Below are positions 35,369 to 45,209 of a stretch of 64,000 bases of DNA, in pieces; position 1 is the first letter of the stretch; every line of letters starts with the position of its first letter. The notes beneath the pieces are model-generated. The model did not search any database and had not been told where the DNA came from. It was given only the letters and a program-made list of their open reading frames with translations. The position numbers and the translations under genes are program-made. The stretch lies in contig CAVQYZ010000001.1 of NCBI GenBank assembly GCA_963718405.1, positions 930,001-994,000 of the forward strand, written 5' to 3'. The DNA is from Bog-756 sp963718405. GTDB taxonomy: Bacteria; Actinomycetota; Acidimicrobiia; Acidimicrobiales; RAAP-2.

Positions 35369-37714
35369 GTGACGGACACCCGGCCCGAGGACGTCCCAGT
35401 GGCCGATCCGTCGGAACCGCCGACGTCGCCATCAGACGAGCGCATTCCCTGGTGGAAGGATGCCCTCGGCGTCGGATGGGTGGTAGTCGTCGTCCTTTTG
35501 GTCATGGTGCCGGCGTTGCGCCACGGAACATCGCTGGGCCCCTATGGCCTTTTGTCGCAGTACGGGCTCCTGGCCCAGCATCGCGTCAGCGTCCGCAACC
35601 CCTTCGCCGGCGATCAGGTCACCCAGATGATTCCCTGGACCCAGTTGGCCTGGACCCAGATTCACAACGGCCAGCTTCCTCTGTGGAATCCGTACAACGC
35701 ACTCGGCGTCCCGTTGGCCTTCAACTGGCAGTCCGCCACCTTCAGCCTTCCGGCCCTGCTCAGTTACATGGCGCCACTCCGTGCCGCCTACACCGTCCAG
35801 GTACTGGTGACCCTGGTGGTGGCCGGCACCGGCGTCTATGTGTTGGCTCGGGTCCTCCGGCTGAACGTGGTGGCGTGCGCACTGGCTGGAACCGTGTTCG
35901 GGCTGAGCGGTTCGTTCATCGGGTGGCTGGGCTGGCCGGTGGCTTCGGTGATGTCCTGGACCGGTTGGCTGCTCGCCGCCACTGTATTGATCCTACGAGG
36001 GGGCAGGAGAGCGACATCGGTGGCGCTGTTCAGCGTAGCTCTGGCCTTTGCCGTCTACGCCGGTGAGCCGGACACCCTGGTGCTGGTAGCCGGCACCCTG
36101 GTCGTGTTGGTGATCGTGTTGGTGGCGATGGGCGTACCCGATCGCCACGGCCCCAGAGGGTTACGTCCGCTCGGCGATCTCCTGCTGGCCACCGCGGCCG
36201 GTCTGGCTCTGAGCGCCCCGCTCCTTTTGCCGGGACTTCAGCTCCTGGCCGGGTCGAGCCGCAATGTGGCTGGGGGGGTGTTCTCCGGTCAGAAGGCGCT
36301 CTCGATCCATCGACTGTTGACGGTCATGGTTCCCGGACTCGATGGTCTGCCCATCGGGTGGCACCGCAGCTACATCGGGATCATCGCCGTCACCCTGGCG
36401 GCGGCCGGCTGGGTTCACTATCGACGCAGACCCGAAGTAACCGCCATCGGAGCGGTTGGCGTGGTGGCGGCGCTGGTCTGCTTCACCCAGCCGGTCGAAT
36501 CTGTCCTCAACGCCTTACCCGGGCTGGGAGCGGTTCGATGGGCCCGGTCCGAGAGTGTGCTGGAGCTGGCCGTCGCCGTACTCGCCGGCGTGGGTTTGGA
36601 CGTCCTGATCCGCCACTACCGGGAGCGAGCCGTGCTGCGGCTCTTCGAGGCACTCTTCGCCGCGGCCGGTCTGGCGGTCTTTGCCATCTGGGCCTCCCAC
36701 CCCCGCCAGGGCCCGGTACGGGCCCACAACCTGGTGTGGGCGGGCGGCGGAGTGGTGCTGGCCCTGGTGGTCTTCGCTGCTCTCGAATTTGCCCGTGCGA
36801 GGGCGGTTGGACAAGGGGGCCGAAGGAGGGGCATCTCGAGGCCGGAGCGGACGGGCCTCCGGTCGCCGGGACTCTGGGCTGCGGTCCTGCTGGTGGCCTG
36901 TCAATCGGCCTTTTTGGTGGTCATGGGCAGTTCGCAGTGGTCGTCGAACTCCTCCTCGTTCACGGCCACACCAGCAGTGGTGGAACTTCAACGGGCAGTG
37001 GGATCGTCGTTGGTGGCCTTCGGGGCGCCAGCGTGCAGAACTGATGCCACACCGGGTATCCCCCCCAATATCAACATCGTCTACGGGGTCAGCGAACTGG
37101 CTGCCTATGACCCCATGCTTCCGCACCGCTACTACCAGGCATGGTCCGCCGCAACTGGCACGGCCGGCGGGTATCCGAGCGAGTCCCGTTACTGCCCGGG
37201 GGTGACGTCGGTAGCGTTGGCCCGCCGGTACGGCGTGTCCTTCGTGTTGGAGTCGCGTGGCACTAGCGGCCCCAAGGGCACCATCTTTGACGCCGCCATA
37301 GGGAACGAGGACCTGTACCGCGTCCCCGGCGCCGCGCTGGCGACGCTCGTTCGGTCTCCCACCGGACACCTTCCCGCGGTCGATGCCCGGGGAACGGCAG
37401 TGTCTGTGACCCACCCCGAGGCACGGTCGTGGAGAGTGGTGACGGATGACGCCCAATCCGGGGTGCTCCGGCTGCGGCTCACCGATGTGCCGGGTTGGCA
37501 TGCCACCATCGACGGCCATGCCCTGCCTCTGGAGCAGTATGCCGGCGTCATGCTCCAGGCCCACATCCCGTCCGGCCATCACGTGATACTGCTCTCGTAC
37601 TGGCCCACCGACTTCACCGTCGGGATCGGGTTGGCGGTCATCAGTGCCCTGGCTCTTGCCGTGGGGCTCGTCCTCGGACTGCTGTCCCGGCGACGAATGT
37701 CGCCAAACCTGTGA
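35369..37714 (+). CDS. YfhO-type polytopic membrane glycosyltransferase-like protein, paralogue 1
   Basis: 781 aa from a GTG at 35369; TAGATT, a possible -10 element, lies 8 bases upstream, so a leaderless message is possible. About 12 membrane segments. The first large extracytoplasmic loop reads VTQMIPWTQLAWTQIHNGQL then PLWNPYNALGVPLAFNWQSA, the hallmark shared by all four copies, followed by LSGSFIGWLGWPVASVMSW. The C-terminal soluble domain has LRLRLTDVPGWHATIDGH and a YWP motif. YfhO in Bacillus subtilis helps glycosylate lipoteichoic acid using an undecaprenyl-linked sugar. Role here: probable transfer of lipid-linked sugar to an envelope polymer (inference). Confidence 0.75.
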   Translation: MTDTRPEDVPVADPSEPPTSPSDERIPWWKDALGVGWVVVVVLLVMVPALRHGTSLGPYGLLSQYGLLAQHRVSVRNPFAGDQVTQMIPWTQLAWTQIHNGQLPLWNPYNALGVPLAFNWQSATFSLPALLSYMAPLRAAYTVQVLVTLVVAGTGVYVLARVLRLNVVACALAGTVFGLSGSFIGWLGWPVASVMSWTGWLLAATVLILRGGRRATSVALFSVALAFAVYAGEPDTLVLVAGTLVVLVIVLVAMGVPDRHGPRGLRPLGDLLLATAAGLALSAPLLLPGLQLLAGSSRNVAGGVFSGQKALSIHRLLTVMVPGLDGLPIGWHRSYIGIIAVTLAAAGWVHYRRRPEVTAIGAVGVVAALVCFTQPVESVLNALPGLGAVRWARSESVLELAVAVLAGVGLDVLIRHYRERAVLRLFEALFAAAGLAVFAIWASHPRQGPVRAHNLVWAGGGVVLALVVFAALEFARARAVGQGGRRRGISRPERTGLRSPGLWAAVLLVACQSAFLVVMGSSQWSSNSSSFTATPAVVELQRAVGSSLVAFGAPACRTDATPGIPPNINIVYGVSELAAYDPMLPHRYYQAWSAATGTAGGYPSESRYCPGVTSVALARRYGVSFVLESRGTSGPKGTIFDAAIGNEDLYRVPGAALATLVRSPTGHLPAVDARGTAVSVTHPEARSWRVVTDDAQSGVLRLRLTDVPGWHATIDGHALPLEQYAGVMLQAHIPSGHHVILLSYWPTDFTVGIGLAVISALALAVGLVLGLLSRRRMSPNL

Positions 37715-37811
37715 TCTCCGGCCGGCACCCGCCCGTCAGGCGCTCGGATTGGGACATCCATGGTCTGGACATGCTGGTGGGGCGCCGTCTATGGTCCACG
37801 GTCGGGGTGCC

Positions 37812-40265
37812 ATGGCAAGCGATGTCGTGACGGAGACACCAGCGGAAGAAACGACGTCGGAACGGCCCGTTCCCCCCGTCGATCGGCCTGCTCGGCGGCA
37901 GCGCTGGCTTCCCGATTTCCTCGGGCTGGTTTGGGTGGTGGGGGCCGGTGTGGCGGTGCTGGTGCCGACGCTAGCCCGCGGCTGGTCGCTCGGTCCCTTC
38001 GATCAGCTCGATCGGCTGGGACTGACCCGGACGAACTTCTCGGTACCTGTGAAGTCCCTGAAGGTCCAGAACGCACAGGTCGTCGACCTCATACGCGAAC
38101 TCATCCCCTGGACCAATCTGGCCTGGACCCAGGTGCACAACGGGATGCTGCCGTTGTGGAACCCCTACAGCTCCCTGGGGGCCCCGCTGGCCTTCAACTG
38201 GCAATCGGCCACCTTCAGCCTGCCCAACCTGATCGGCTATCTGTTCCCTGTCCGGTTCGACTTCACCGTGCAGGTGCTGATCACCTTGGTCATCGCCGGA
38301 ACGGGCGCCTACGTGTTGGCGCGGGTCATGCGCCTCGGCGTGTTGGGTGCGGCCATGGCCGCCACCGCCTTCGAGCTCAGTGGTTCCTTCACCGCGGTGT
38401 TGGGGTGGCCGATCGGCTCGGTCATGTCGTGGGCCGGATGGATGTTCGCCTTGGTGATCATGATTGTCCGGGGTGGGCACCGCCGTCGTGATTCCATCCT
38501 CTTCGCCATCGTGGTGGCGTGGGCGGTCTACGCAGGCGAGCCCGACGCCTTGGTCGTCCTCGCCGTGGCCATGGTGGTGTTCGTGGTGGTGGTCTTGGGG
38601 ATCAGGGCCCGAAGAATGGGTTCAGCGGGACTGGTGCACCCCATCATGGGTCTGGTCGTGGGTTCGATCGCCGGCCTCGGTCTGGCGGCCCCGCTCATCT
38701 TGCCGGCCGGGCAGCTCACGGCGGGCTCGGTGCGCGGGACCGGCCGGATCGCGGCCTTCCCGGCCTACCAAATACTCCATCTGGCCTTCCAGACCTTCGA
38801 CGGATCATCCACCTATCCGCTGGTCACTTTCAACAATCACGGCCCGACCTATGTGGCGCCGGCCGGCTATATCGGAATCATCGCCATTGTGTTGGCCGTG
38901 GTCGGCCTGATCAGGCGACGTAACCGCCCCGGGGTGGTGGCCTTCGGTGCGGTGGTGTTGGTGTCGGGGTGCCTGGTCTACCTCTCGCCGCTGGTCTCGT
39001 TTCTCAACGCCCTCCCCGGGCTCGGGGAGGTCCGCTGGGTGCGGGCACTGCAGGTACTGGTCTTCGCCCTGGCCATGCTGGCCGGCGTCGGAGTTGATGT
39101 CGTGGTCCGGTCGGGTAGTGCCCGTGGCGTTCGCAATTGGCTGGGGGCCGGATTCGGGGCGGCTGCCGTGTTCCTGCTCCTGCTCTGGGCGTTCGGCCGC
39201 GGTCATCTGCCCGCGATCGAGACATCGATCAGGGCCAAGAGCTTCCGGTGGCCAGCACTCGAGGTGGTGATCGGCCTGGCCGTGTTCGGGTTCCTGCTGG
39301 TGATGGAGCGTCGACGGGGACGAGCGGGTGCGGGGAATGGTCCGATACTCGGGAACCCCGGTCGGACGGCCGGAGCTGTCCTGTTGGTCGCTTCGACCGT
39401 CCTGCTGGTGGTACTCGGGGAGCCCTGGTGGTCTTCGAACACCACCTATCTGGCCCCCACCCGGGCCGAGGTGGCCCTGCAGAAGGCCGTCGGGACCTCG
39501 ACGGTGGGATTCGGGAAGCTGTCGTGCTGGGGCCCCCCCACGCTGGGCATCGTGCCAGAGGTCAACATCGTCTACGGCGTGCACGAACTGGACTCCTACG
39601 ACCCGCTGACGCCGCAGAAGCTCTACAACGCCTGGGCCGAGTCCACAGGGTTCAGTGCGAGACCTACGGGTGGCTACACCGCCGGGTTGCCGGTCTCCTT
39701 ATTCTGTCCGATCGTCGATAGCGTGGCCGACGCCCGCATGTTCGGAGTGGGGTTCGTGCTCGAGCCCGGGAACCGTCCGGGCCCACCGGGAAGCGTTTTC
39801 GACCAGAAGGTGGGCAACGAGAGGCTCTACCGCATACCGGGTTCTTCGGTGGCGACACTGACACCGGTCGGCCGTAGTGGGTCGTTGCCGGCCCAAGATG
39901 CGACGGGCAAGCCTCTGCACGTGTCCTACCCCAGCCCGACGTCGTGGAAGGTGGAGACGAATGCCGCCACTCCTCAGGTCCTCCGGCTGCGACTCACTGA
40001 TGTTCCGGGCTGGCACGCCACGATCGATGGGAAGCCGCTGGTGCTGATCCGCTTCAACCAGGTGATGCTCCAGGCCAGAATCCCACCCGGCCAACACACC
40101 ATCGAGCTGCACTACTGGCCGGACACCTTCACCGCCGGCATCGCCGTAGCGGTGCTCACTGTGATCGGGCTGGTGCTGGTCGCCGTGGTGGGACGCCGGC
40201 GGGGGTGGGGGAGAGACCCGTTCCATCCCCTGGGCACCTCGGTCACGGACACTTCCCCCGTCTGA
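37812..40265 (+). CDS. YfhO-type membrane protein, paralogue 2
   Basis: 817 aa from the ATG at 37812. Same architecture as its neighbour: N-terminal RWLPDFLGLVWVVGAGVAVL, then GWSLGPFDQLDRLGL, the loop LIRELIPWTNLAWTQVHNGM and PLWNPYSSLGAPLAFNWQSA, FELSGSFTAVLGWP, and a central VYAGEPDALVVL. The C-terminal domain holds INIVYG-like NIVYGVHELDSYDPLTPQKL, then LRLRLTDVPGWHATIDGKPL, IELHYWPDTF and a final membrane helix. Paralogues 2, 3 and 4 are clearly closer to each other than to 1. Confidence 0.76.
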   Translation: MASDVVTETPAEETTSERPVPPVDRPARRQRWLPDFLGLVWVVGAGVAVLVPTLARGWSLGPFDQLDRLGLTRTNFSVPVKSLKVQNAQVVDLIRELIPWTNLAWTQVHNGMLPLWNPYSSLGAPLAFNWQSATFSLPNLIGYLFPVRFDFTVQVLITLVIAGTGAYVLARVMRLGVLGAAMAATAFELSGSFTAVLGWPIGSVMSWAGWMFALVIMIVRGGHRRRDSILFAIVVAWAVYAGEPDALVVLAVAMVVFVVVVLGIRARRMGSAGLVHPIMGLVVGSIAGLGLAAPLILPAGQLTAGSVRGTGRIAAFPAYQILHLAFQTFDGSSTYPLVTFNNHGPTYVAPAGYIGIIAIVLAVVGLIRRRNRPGVVAFGAVVLVSGCLVYLSPLVSFLNALPGLGEVRWVRALQVLVFALAMLAGVGVDVVVRSGSARGVRNWLGAGFGAAAVFLLLLWAFGRGHLPAIETSIRAKSFRWPALEVVIGLAVFGFLLVMERRRGRAGAGNGPILGNPGRTAGAVLLVASTVLLVVLGEPWWSSNTTYLAPTRAEVALQKAVGTSTVGFGKLSCWGPPTLGIVPEVNIVYGVHELDSYDPLTPQKLYNAWAESTGFSARPTGGYTAGLPVSLFCPIVDSVADARMFGVGFVLEPGNRPGPPGSVFDQKVGNERLYRIPGSSVATLTPVGRSGSLPAQDATGKPLHVSYPSPTSWKVETNAATPQVLRLRLTDVPGWHATIDGKPLVLIRFNQVMLQARIPPGQHTIELHYWPDTFTAGIAVAVLTVIGLVLVAVVGRRRGWGRDPFHPLGTSVTDTSPV

Positions 40266-40368
40266 GCCATGCAGCTGATTTGACCCCACTCGGTCACACC
40301 GACGTAGCTCGGCGTTGTTGTTTCCCCGACTCTTCGGCCCCGGTCCAGCCTCGTTCCACCAGTAGGGC

Positions 40369-42807
40369 TCAGCCGGAGGAAGGGGAAGCCGTAGGCTTCT
40401 GACGGTGACGCCTTCGCCGCCTACCGGCCATCGGTACTGACGCCAGAAGGATGACCGTCACCGCGGCGATGACCAAGCCCGCGGTGAAGGCCTCGGGCCA
40501 GTAATGCAGCTCCACCGTGTGTTTCCCGGCTGGAATGGTGGCCTGCAGCATCGAGGAGTTGAACCGCCGCAACGCCAGGGGTCGGCCGTCTATGGACGCC
40601 CGCCAGCCGGGCACGTCTGTGAGTCGCAGCCGGAGGGCCTGAGGAGTGGCGGCATTCGTCTCCACCTTCCAAGAGGTGGAGTTGGGGTAGGACACCTTCA
40701 GAGGCTTGCCCACCGCCTTCGTGGCCGGCAGCGACCCGCCACGGCCGATCGGTGTCAGTGTCGCCACCGACGACCCGGGTATGCGGTAGAGCCTCTCGTT
40801 GCCCACTTTGCGATCAAAGACACTGCCCGAGGGGCCTTTGGCCCTCTCCGGCTCAAGCACGAAGCCCACTCCGAAAAGCCGGGCTTCGGCAACCGTCTTC
40901 ACCGCTGGACAGAACAAGGACATGGGAACGGCGTAGGACGGTCCGAGTGGCGTGGGGTAGTGACCAGCCGACTTCGCCCAGGAGGTAAACAGACGCTTGG
41001 GAATGAGCGGGTCGTACGAGTCAAACTCGTGCACCCCGTAGACGACATTGACGTCCGGTTGGATGCCCAACGTAGGTCGGTCCAGGCATGCTGAGGTGCC
41101 GAATCCCACTACGGCCGAACCGACCGCCTTCTGGAGGGTCAGCTCGGCCGGAGTCGGCCGGAGATAGGTGGTTGAGGACGACCACCATGGCGCTCCCAGG
41201 GCCACCAGTAGCCCCGTTGAGACCACCAACAAGATGACTGCGGCCGTACGGCCCGGGTCACCGGTCAAGCGGCCCCCCTCCGTTGGTCGCACTGCGCCGC
41301 GCCGGTCCATGACCACCAGGAAACCGAACACGGCCAGGCCGATGGCCACCTCTGCCGCCGGCCAGATGAAGCTTTTGGAGCGGATCGAAGCCTCGGCCGG
41401 GGTCAGATGACCGCGGTCGAATGTCCAGAGGACGAGCAGCAACAGGGCGGCCGCCCCGAATCCGGTCCCCAGCCAGTTGCGAACGGCGCGGGCACTACCC
41501 GACCGGACCAGAACGTCCAGTCCCACGCCGGCCAGGATGGCCAGGGCGAAGACCAGGACCTGCAGGGCGCGCACCCAGCGGATGGCACCCAGCCCGGGTA
41601 GATCGCCGAGGACGGAGACCAACGGTGTGAGATAGACCAGGCAGCCGGCGACCACCACGACAACGCCGAACCCGAGCACAGCAGGCTGCCTGCGCCGTCT
41701 GATCGCTCCCACCAGAGCCAGGACCACCCCGATGACACCGATGTACGCCGCGGTCGCTACATAGCCGAGCCCGGGCGCGTCGAATCGGGTACCTGCAGCG
41801 GCCCCGGACAGTGCCAGCCCGTTGAAGGTCTGGAACACCAGGTGGACGAGTTCGGAAGGAGGAAAGCCCGGATGACGGCTGGTGCCCCGGATCGACCCGA
41901 CCGTCAGTTGGGCGGCCGGAAGGAGTAGTGGCGCCGCCAAGCCCAGGCCGGCGGCCGAGCCCAAAGCCAGTGCGACCATCGGCCGAGCCGCCCTCCGGAC
42001 TCCCAGCCTGTGGGCCCGGACGGCCAGTGCCACGATGACGAAGACGGCCAAGGCTACGAGCACCACGCTCAATGTGTCGGGTTCGCCCGCATAGATGGCC
42101 AAGGCCAGCGCCACGGCCAACAAGATGGTGTCTCGGCCGCGGTGGCGGCCCCGAATGATCAATATGACAAAGAGGAAGATCCAACCGGACCAGGACATGA
42201 CGGCGGCAATCGGCCATCCCAACGAGGTGATGAACGAACCGCTGAGTTCAAAGGCCGTGCCGGCCATGGCAGCCCCGAGGACACCAACCCGCATCACCCG
42301 CGCCAGCGTGTACGCCCCGGTTCCGGCGACGAGCAGCGTGATCAGTACCTGTACGGTGAAGTCGAAGCGGACCGGAACGAGGTAGCCGACCAGGGCAGGC
42401 AGGCTGAAGGCGGCGGACTGCCAGTTGAAAGCCAGCGGGCCACCGAGAGCGCTGTAGGGGTTCCACAGCGGCAGGACACCACTGTGCACCTGGGTCCAGG
42501 CCAACGTGGTCCAGGGGATCATCTCTCGGATCAGATCGGAGGTCTGGGAGTTGTGAGGTGGCGGCAGATGGGCAAGGGCGGAGCCGGAGAGCTCCGACAG
42601 ACCGAGGCCGTTGAGCTGATCGAACGGACCCAGTGACCAACCGTGAACGAGCGCCGGTGCCATCACCACCGCGGCGGCCACGATCACCCAGGCCAGGCCC
42701 AAGAGGTCCGGGAGCCAGCGCCGTGCCCCGGCCGGGCCCGTCGTCGATTCCACCGACGGCTCAGCCACCTCGTCGACCGGTTCCGGGGTGATGACTTGCT
42801 CAGTCAC
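40369..42807 (-). CDS. YfhO-type membrane protein, paralogue 3
   Basis: 812 aa, on the opposite strand and converging with paralogue 2 (about 100 bases between stops). Features: RWLPDLLGLAWVIVAAAVVM, GWSLGPFDQLNGLGLSEL, LIREMIPWTTLAWTQVHSGV, PLWNPYSALGGPLAFNWQSA, FELSGSFITSLGWPIAAV, and C-terminal NVVYGVHEFDSYDPLIPKRL and LRLRLTDVPGWRASIDGRPL. Its ATG overlaps the stop of paralogue 4 by 4 bases, so 4 and 3 are translated together. The last residues are basic (GRRRRRHRQKPT). Confidence 0.76.
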   Translation of the reverse strand: MTEQVITPEPVDEVAEPSVESTTGPAGARRWLPDLLGLAWVIVAAAVVMAPALVHGWSLGPFDQLNGLGLSELSGSALAHLPPPHNSQTSDLIREMIPWTTLAWTQVHSGVLPLWNPYSALGGPLAFNWQSAAFSLPALVGYLVPVRFDFTVQVLITLLVAGTGAYTLARVMRVGVLGAAMAGTAFELSGSFITSLGWPIAAVMSWSGWIFLFVILIIRGRHRGRDTILLAVALALAIYAGEPDTLSVVLVALAVFVIVALAVRAHRLGVRRAARPMVALALGSAAGLGLAAPLLLPAAQLTVGSIRGTSRHPGFPPSELVHLVFQTFNGLALSGAAAGTRFDAPGLGYVATAAYIGVIGVVLALVGAIRRRRQPAVLGFGVVVVVAGCLVYLTPLVSVLGDLPGLGAIRWVRALQVLVFALAILAGVGLDVLVRSGSARAVRNWLGTGFGAAALLLLVLWTFDRGHLTPAEASIRSKSFIWPAAEVAIGLAVFGFLVVMDRRGAVRPTEGGRLTGDPGRTAAVILLVVSTGLLVALGAPWWSSSTTYLRPTPAELTLQKAVGSAVVGFGTSACLDRPTLGIQPDVNVVYGVHEFDSYDPLIPKRLFTSWAKSAGHYPTPLGPSYAVPMSLFCPAVKTVAEARLFGVGFVLEPERAKGPSGSVFDRKVGNERLYRIPGSSVATLTPIGRGGSLPATKAVGKPLKVSYPNSTSWKVETNAATPQALRLRLTDVPGWRASIDGRPLALRRFNSSMLQATIPAGKHTVELHYWPEAFTAGLVIAAVTVILLASVPMAGRRRRRHRQKPTASPSSG

Positions 42808-45209
42808 TGTGGGCTGCCGCCATCACCTTGGACATGCGCACCGGCCCCGGCGGCGGCCTTCAACCTTTTTCGCCGCCACCTCACCACGGCCGGCCCCGCC
42901 GCCAGGCCGATCACGGCCATGACCGCCACCACGATCCCGGCGTTGAAGCTGTCCGGCCAGTAGTGGAGTTCGATGGTGTGGTGGCCTGCAGGAATCCGGG
43001 CCTGGAGCATCACCCGGTTGAAACGGGTCAGCGTAAGGGGGCGGCCGTCGATGGTGGCGTGCCAACCCGGGACGTCGGTGAGCCGCAGCCGGAGCACCTG
43101 CGGCGACGAGGCCCGGGTCTCGAGCTTCCATGACGTGGGTGTCGGATAGCTGACGGTCACCGGCTGGCCGGTGGCGTCCACCGGCGGCAGCGATCCGTGC
43201 TCTCCGAGCGACGTGATGGTGGCCACCGAGGCCCCCGGGATGCGGTAGAGCCCCTCGTTGCCCACGTCTTTGTCGAAGACGCTGCCCGGTGGCCCCTTGG
43301 TGCCGTGCGGCTCGAGCACGAACCCGATGCCGAACAGGCGAGCCGCGGCTGTGGTGTCGACCACCGGGCAGAACATGGTGATCTCGGCCAGCGGGATCCC
43401 GTCGGCTCCGATCGGCAACGGGTAGCGCCCGGTGGCGTGCTTCCACGCCAGATAGAGCTGCTGGGGGGTCAACGGATCGTACGAGTCGATCTCGTGGATC
43501 CCGTACACCACGTTGACATCCGCCTGGACCCCGAGGGTAGGCGGCTCGAGGCACGAGGACGTCCCGAACCCCACGATCGACGTGCCGACGGCCCGCTGGA
43601 GGGTGGTCACGGCCGGGTTGGGTGCCAGATAGGTGGTGTTCGAGGACCACCACGACGCGCCCAGAGCCACCAGGAGCACCGTCGTGGACACCAAGAGGAT
43701 GGCGCCGCCGAGGCGGCCGGGCTGGCCCAGCACGCCACTCGGTTCCGGGGTCCGCCGGTTGCGGCGGTTCACCACCACCAGCAGGACGAAGACAGCCAGA
43801 CCGATGAGGACCTCGATGGCCGGCCAGATGAAGCTCCGGGCGCGGATGGCCGCCTCGACCCGGTGGAGGTGGCCACGCCCGAACAGCCACAGGACCGTCA
43901 GCAACACCGCCGCCGAGCCGAAGCCCGCCCCGAGCCACGTCCGCACGTTCCGGTCGCCGCGGGACCGTACCAGCACATCGATCCCCACCCCGGCCAGCAC
44001 CGCCAGGCCGAAGTCGAGGACCACGATGGCGCGCACCCAGCGCACCTCGGCCAGGCTCGGCTCCTGGTTGAGCAGGGAGACCAGGGGTGAGAGGTACACC
44101 AGGCAGCCCATCAACACGGTGAGGGCGGCCACGCCGACCACCGCCGGCTGACGCCGCCGCACGCCGACCGCCATCACCGCCAGCACCAGCGGGATGACCC
44201 CGACGTAGGCCGCGGTGGACACATAGCCCAGGCCGTGGGCGTCGAAGGAGGCGCTTCCGGCCAGGGACGTCCCGTTGAAGGTCTGGAAGATGATGTGCAA
44301 CATGTCGTAGGGAGGGAAGGCGTTGTGGCGTCCCTCGGCCCGGATGGACCCTTGCGACAGCTGCGAGGCCGGAAAGATGAGCGGTGCGGCCAGTCCCAGC
44401 CCTCCTGCCGATCCGATGGCCACGTCCAGCAGGGGCCGCCGTAGGGACTGGCTTCCCTGGCGCCGGGCCCGGAAGGCCAGGAGCACCACGAGGAACACCG
44501 CGCCGGCGCCGATCAGGATGATCAGGGTGTCCGGCTGCCCGGCATAGATCGAAAGAGCCACGACCACCGCCAGCAAGGTGATGTCGCGCCTGCGGTGGCC
44601 ACCCCGCACAATGAGGATCACGCACGCCAGCAGCCAACCGGCCCACGACACCACTGCGGCGATGGGCCATCCCAACACCGCCGTGAACGAGCCGCTGAGC
44701 TCGAACACGGTGGCGGCCATGGTCGCCCCCAGCACACCCAGCCGCATGACCCGGCCGAGGACGTAGGTACCGGTCCCGCCGATGACCAGGGTCATGAGCA
44801 CCTGCACCGTGAAGTCCAGCCTGACCGGCACCAGATAGCCCACCAGTGCCGGCAGGCTGAACGTCGCTGACTGCCAGTTGAAGGCCAGGGGAGCGCCCAG
44901 GGTGCTGTACGGATTCCACAGGGGGAGAAAGCCCTGATGGACCTGGGTCCACGAGAGCGTCGTCCACGGGATGATCTCCCGAATGAGATCGAATACCTGG
45001 GAGTTGTGGGGGGTGGCCTGGGCCTGCTGGGTCAGGCCGAGCTGGGAGAGCTGGTCGAACGGGCCGAGCGACCACCCGTGGAACAGTGCCGGAGCCATCA
45101 TCACCCCGGCCGCTATGACGACCCAGGCCACCCCGAGCAGGTCGGGGAGCCAGCGGCGGGATCGCCGGGTAGCGCCGGTCAAGGCCGGTGGACCGTCACG
45201 CCGGTCCAC
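42804..45209 (-). CDS. YfhO-type membrane protein, paralogue 4
   Basis: 801 aa from a GTG at 45207-45209 that overlaps the end of the upstream gene by 31 bases. Features: RWLPDLLGVAWVVIAAGVMM, GWSLGPFDQLSQLGLTQQ, LIREIIPWTTLSWTQVHQGF, PLWNPYSTLGAPLAFNWQSA, FELSGSFTAVLGWPIAAVVS, IYAGQPDTLIILIGAGAV, then C-terminal NVVYGIHEIDSYDPLTPQQL and LRLRLTDVPGWHATIDGRPL. It is part of a three-gene minus-strand operon: the 651-aa GT-C-like gene, paralogue 4, paralogue 3. Confidence 0.76.
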   Translation of the reverse strand: MDRRDGPPALTGATRRSRRWLPDLLGVAWVVIAAGVMMAPALFHGWSLGPFDQLSQLGLTQQAQATPHNSQVFDLIREIIPWTTLSWTQVHQGFLPLWNPYSTLGAPLAFNWQSATFSLPALVGYLVPVRLDFTVQVLMTLVIGGTGTYVLGRVMRLGVLGATMAATVFELSGSFTAVLGWPIAAVVSWAGWLLACVILIVRGGHRRRDITLLAVVVALSIYAGQPDTLIILIGAGAVFLVVLLAFRARRQGSQSLRRPLLDVAIGSAGGLGLAAPLIFPASQLSQGSIRAEGRHNAFPPYDMLHIIFQTFNGTSLAGSASFDAHGLGYVSTAAYVGVIPLVLAVMAVGVRRRQPAVVGVAALTVLMGCLVYLSPLVSLLNQEPSLAEVRWVRAIVVLDFGLAVLAGVGIDVLVRSRGDRNVRTWLGAGFGSAAVLLTVLWLFGRGHLHRVEAAIRARSFIWPAIEVLIGLAVFVLLVVVNRRNRRTPEPSGVLGQPGRLGGAILLVSTTVLLVALGASWWSSNTTYLAPNPAVTTLQRAVGTSIVGFGTSSCLEPPTLGVQADVNVVYGIHEIDSYDPLTPQQLYLAWKHATGRYPLPIGADGIPLAEITMFCPVVDTTAAARLFGIGFVLEPHGTKGPPGSVFDKDVGNEGLYRIPGASVATITSLGEHGSLPPVDATGQPVTVSYPTPTSWKLETRASSPQVLRLRLTDVPGWHATIDGRPLTLTRFNRVMLQARIPAGHHTIELHYWPDSFNAGIVVAVMAVIGLAAGPAVVRWRRKRLKAAAGAGAHVQGDGGSPQ

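Noticed and set aside
42823..45075. 750-codon minus-strand frame inside YfhO paralogue 4
   Set aside because: Frame-shifted shadow of the real gene, with Gly/Arg/Pro-rich composition and no membrane segments.
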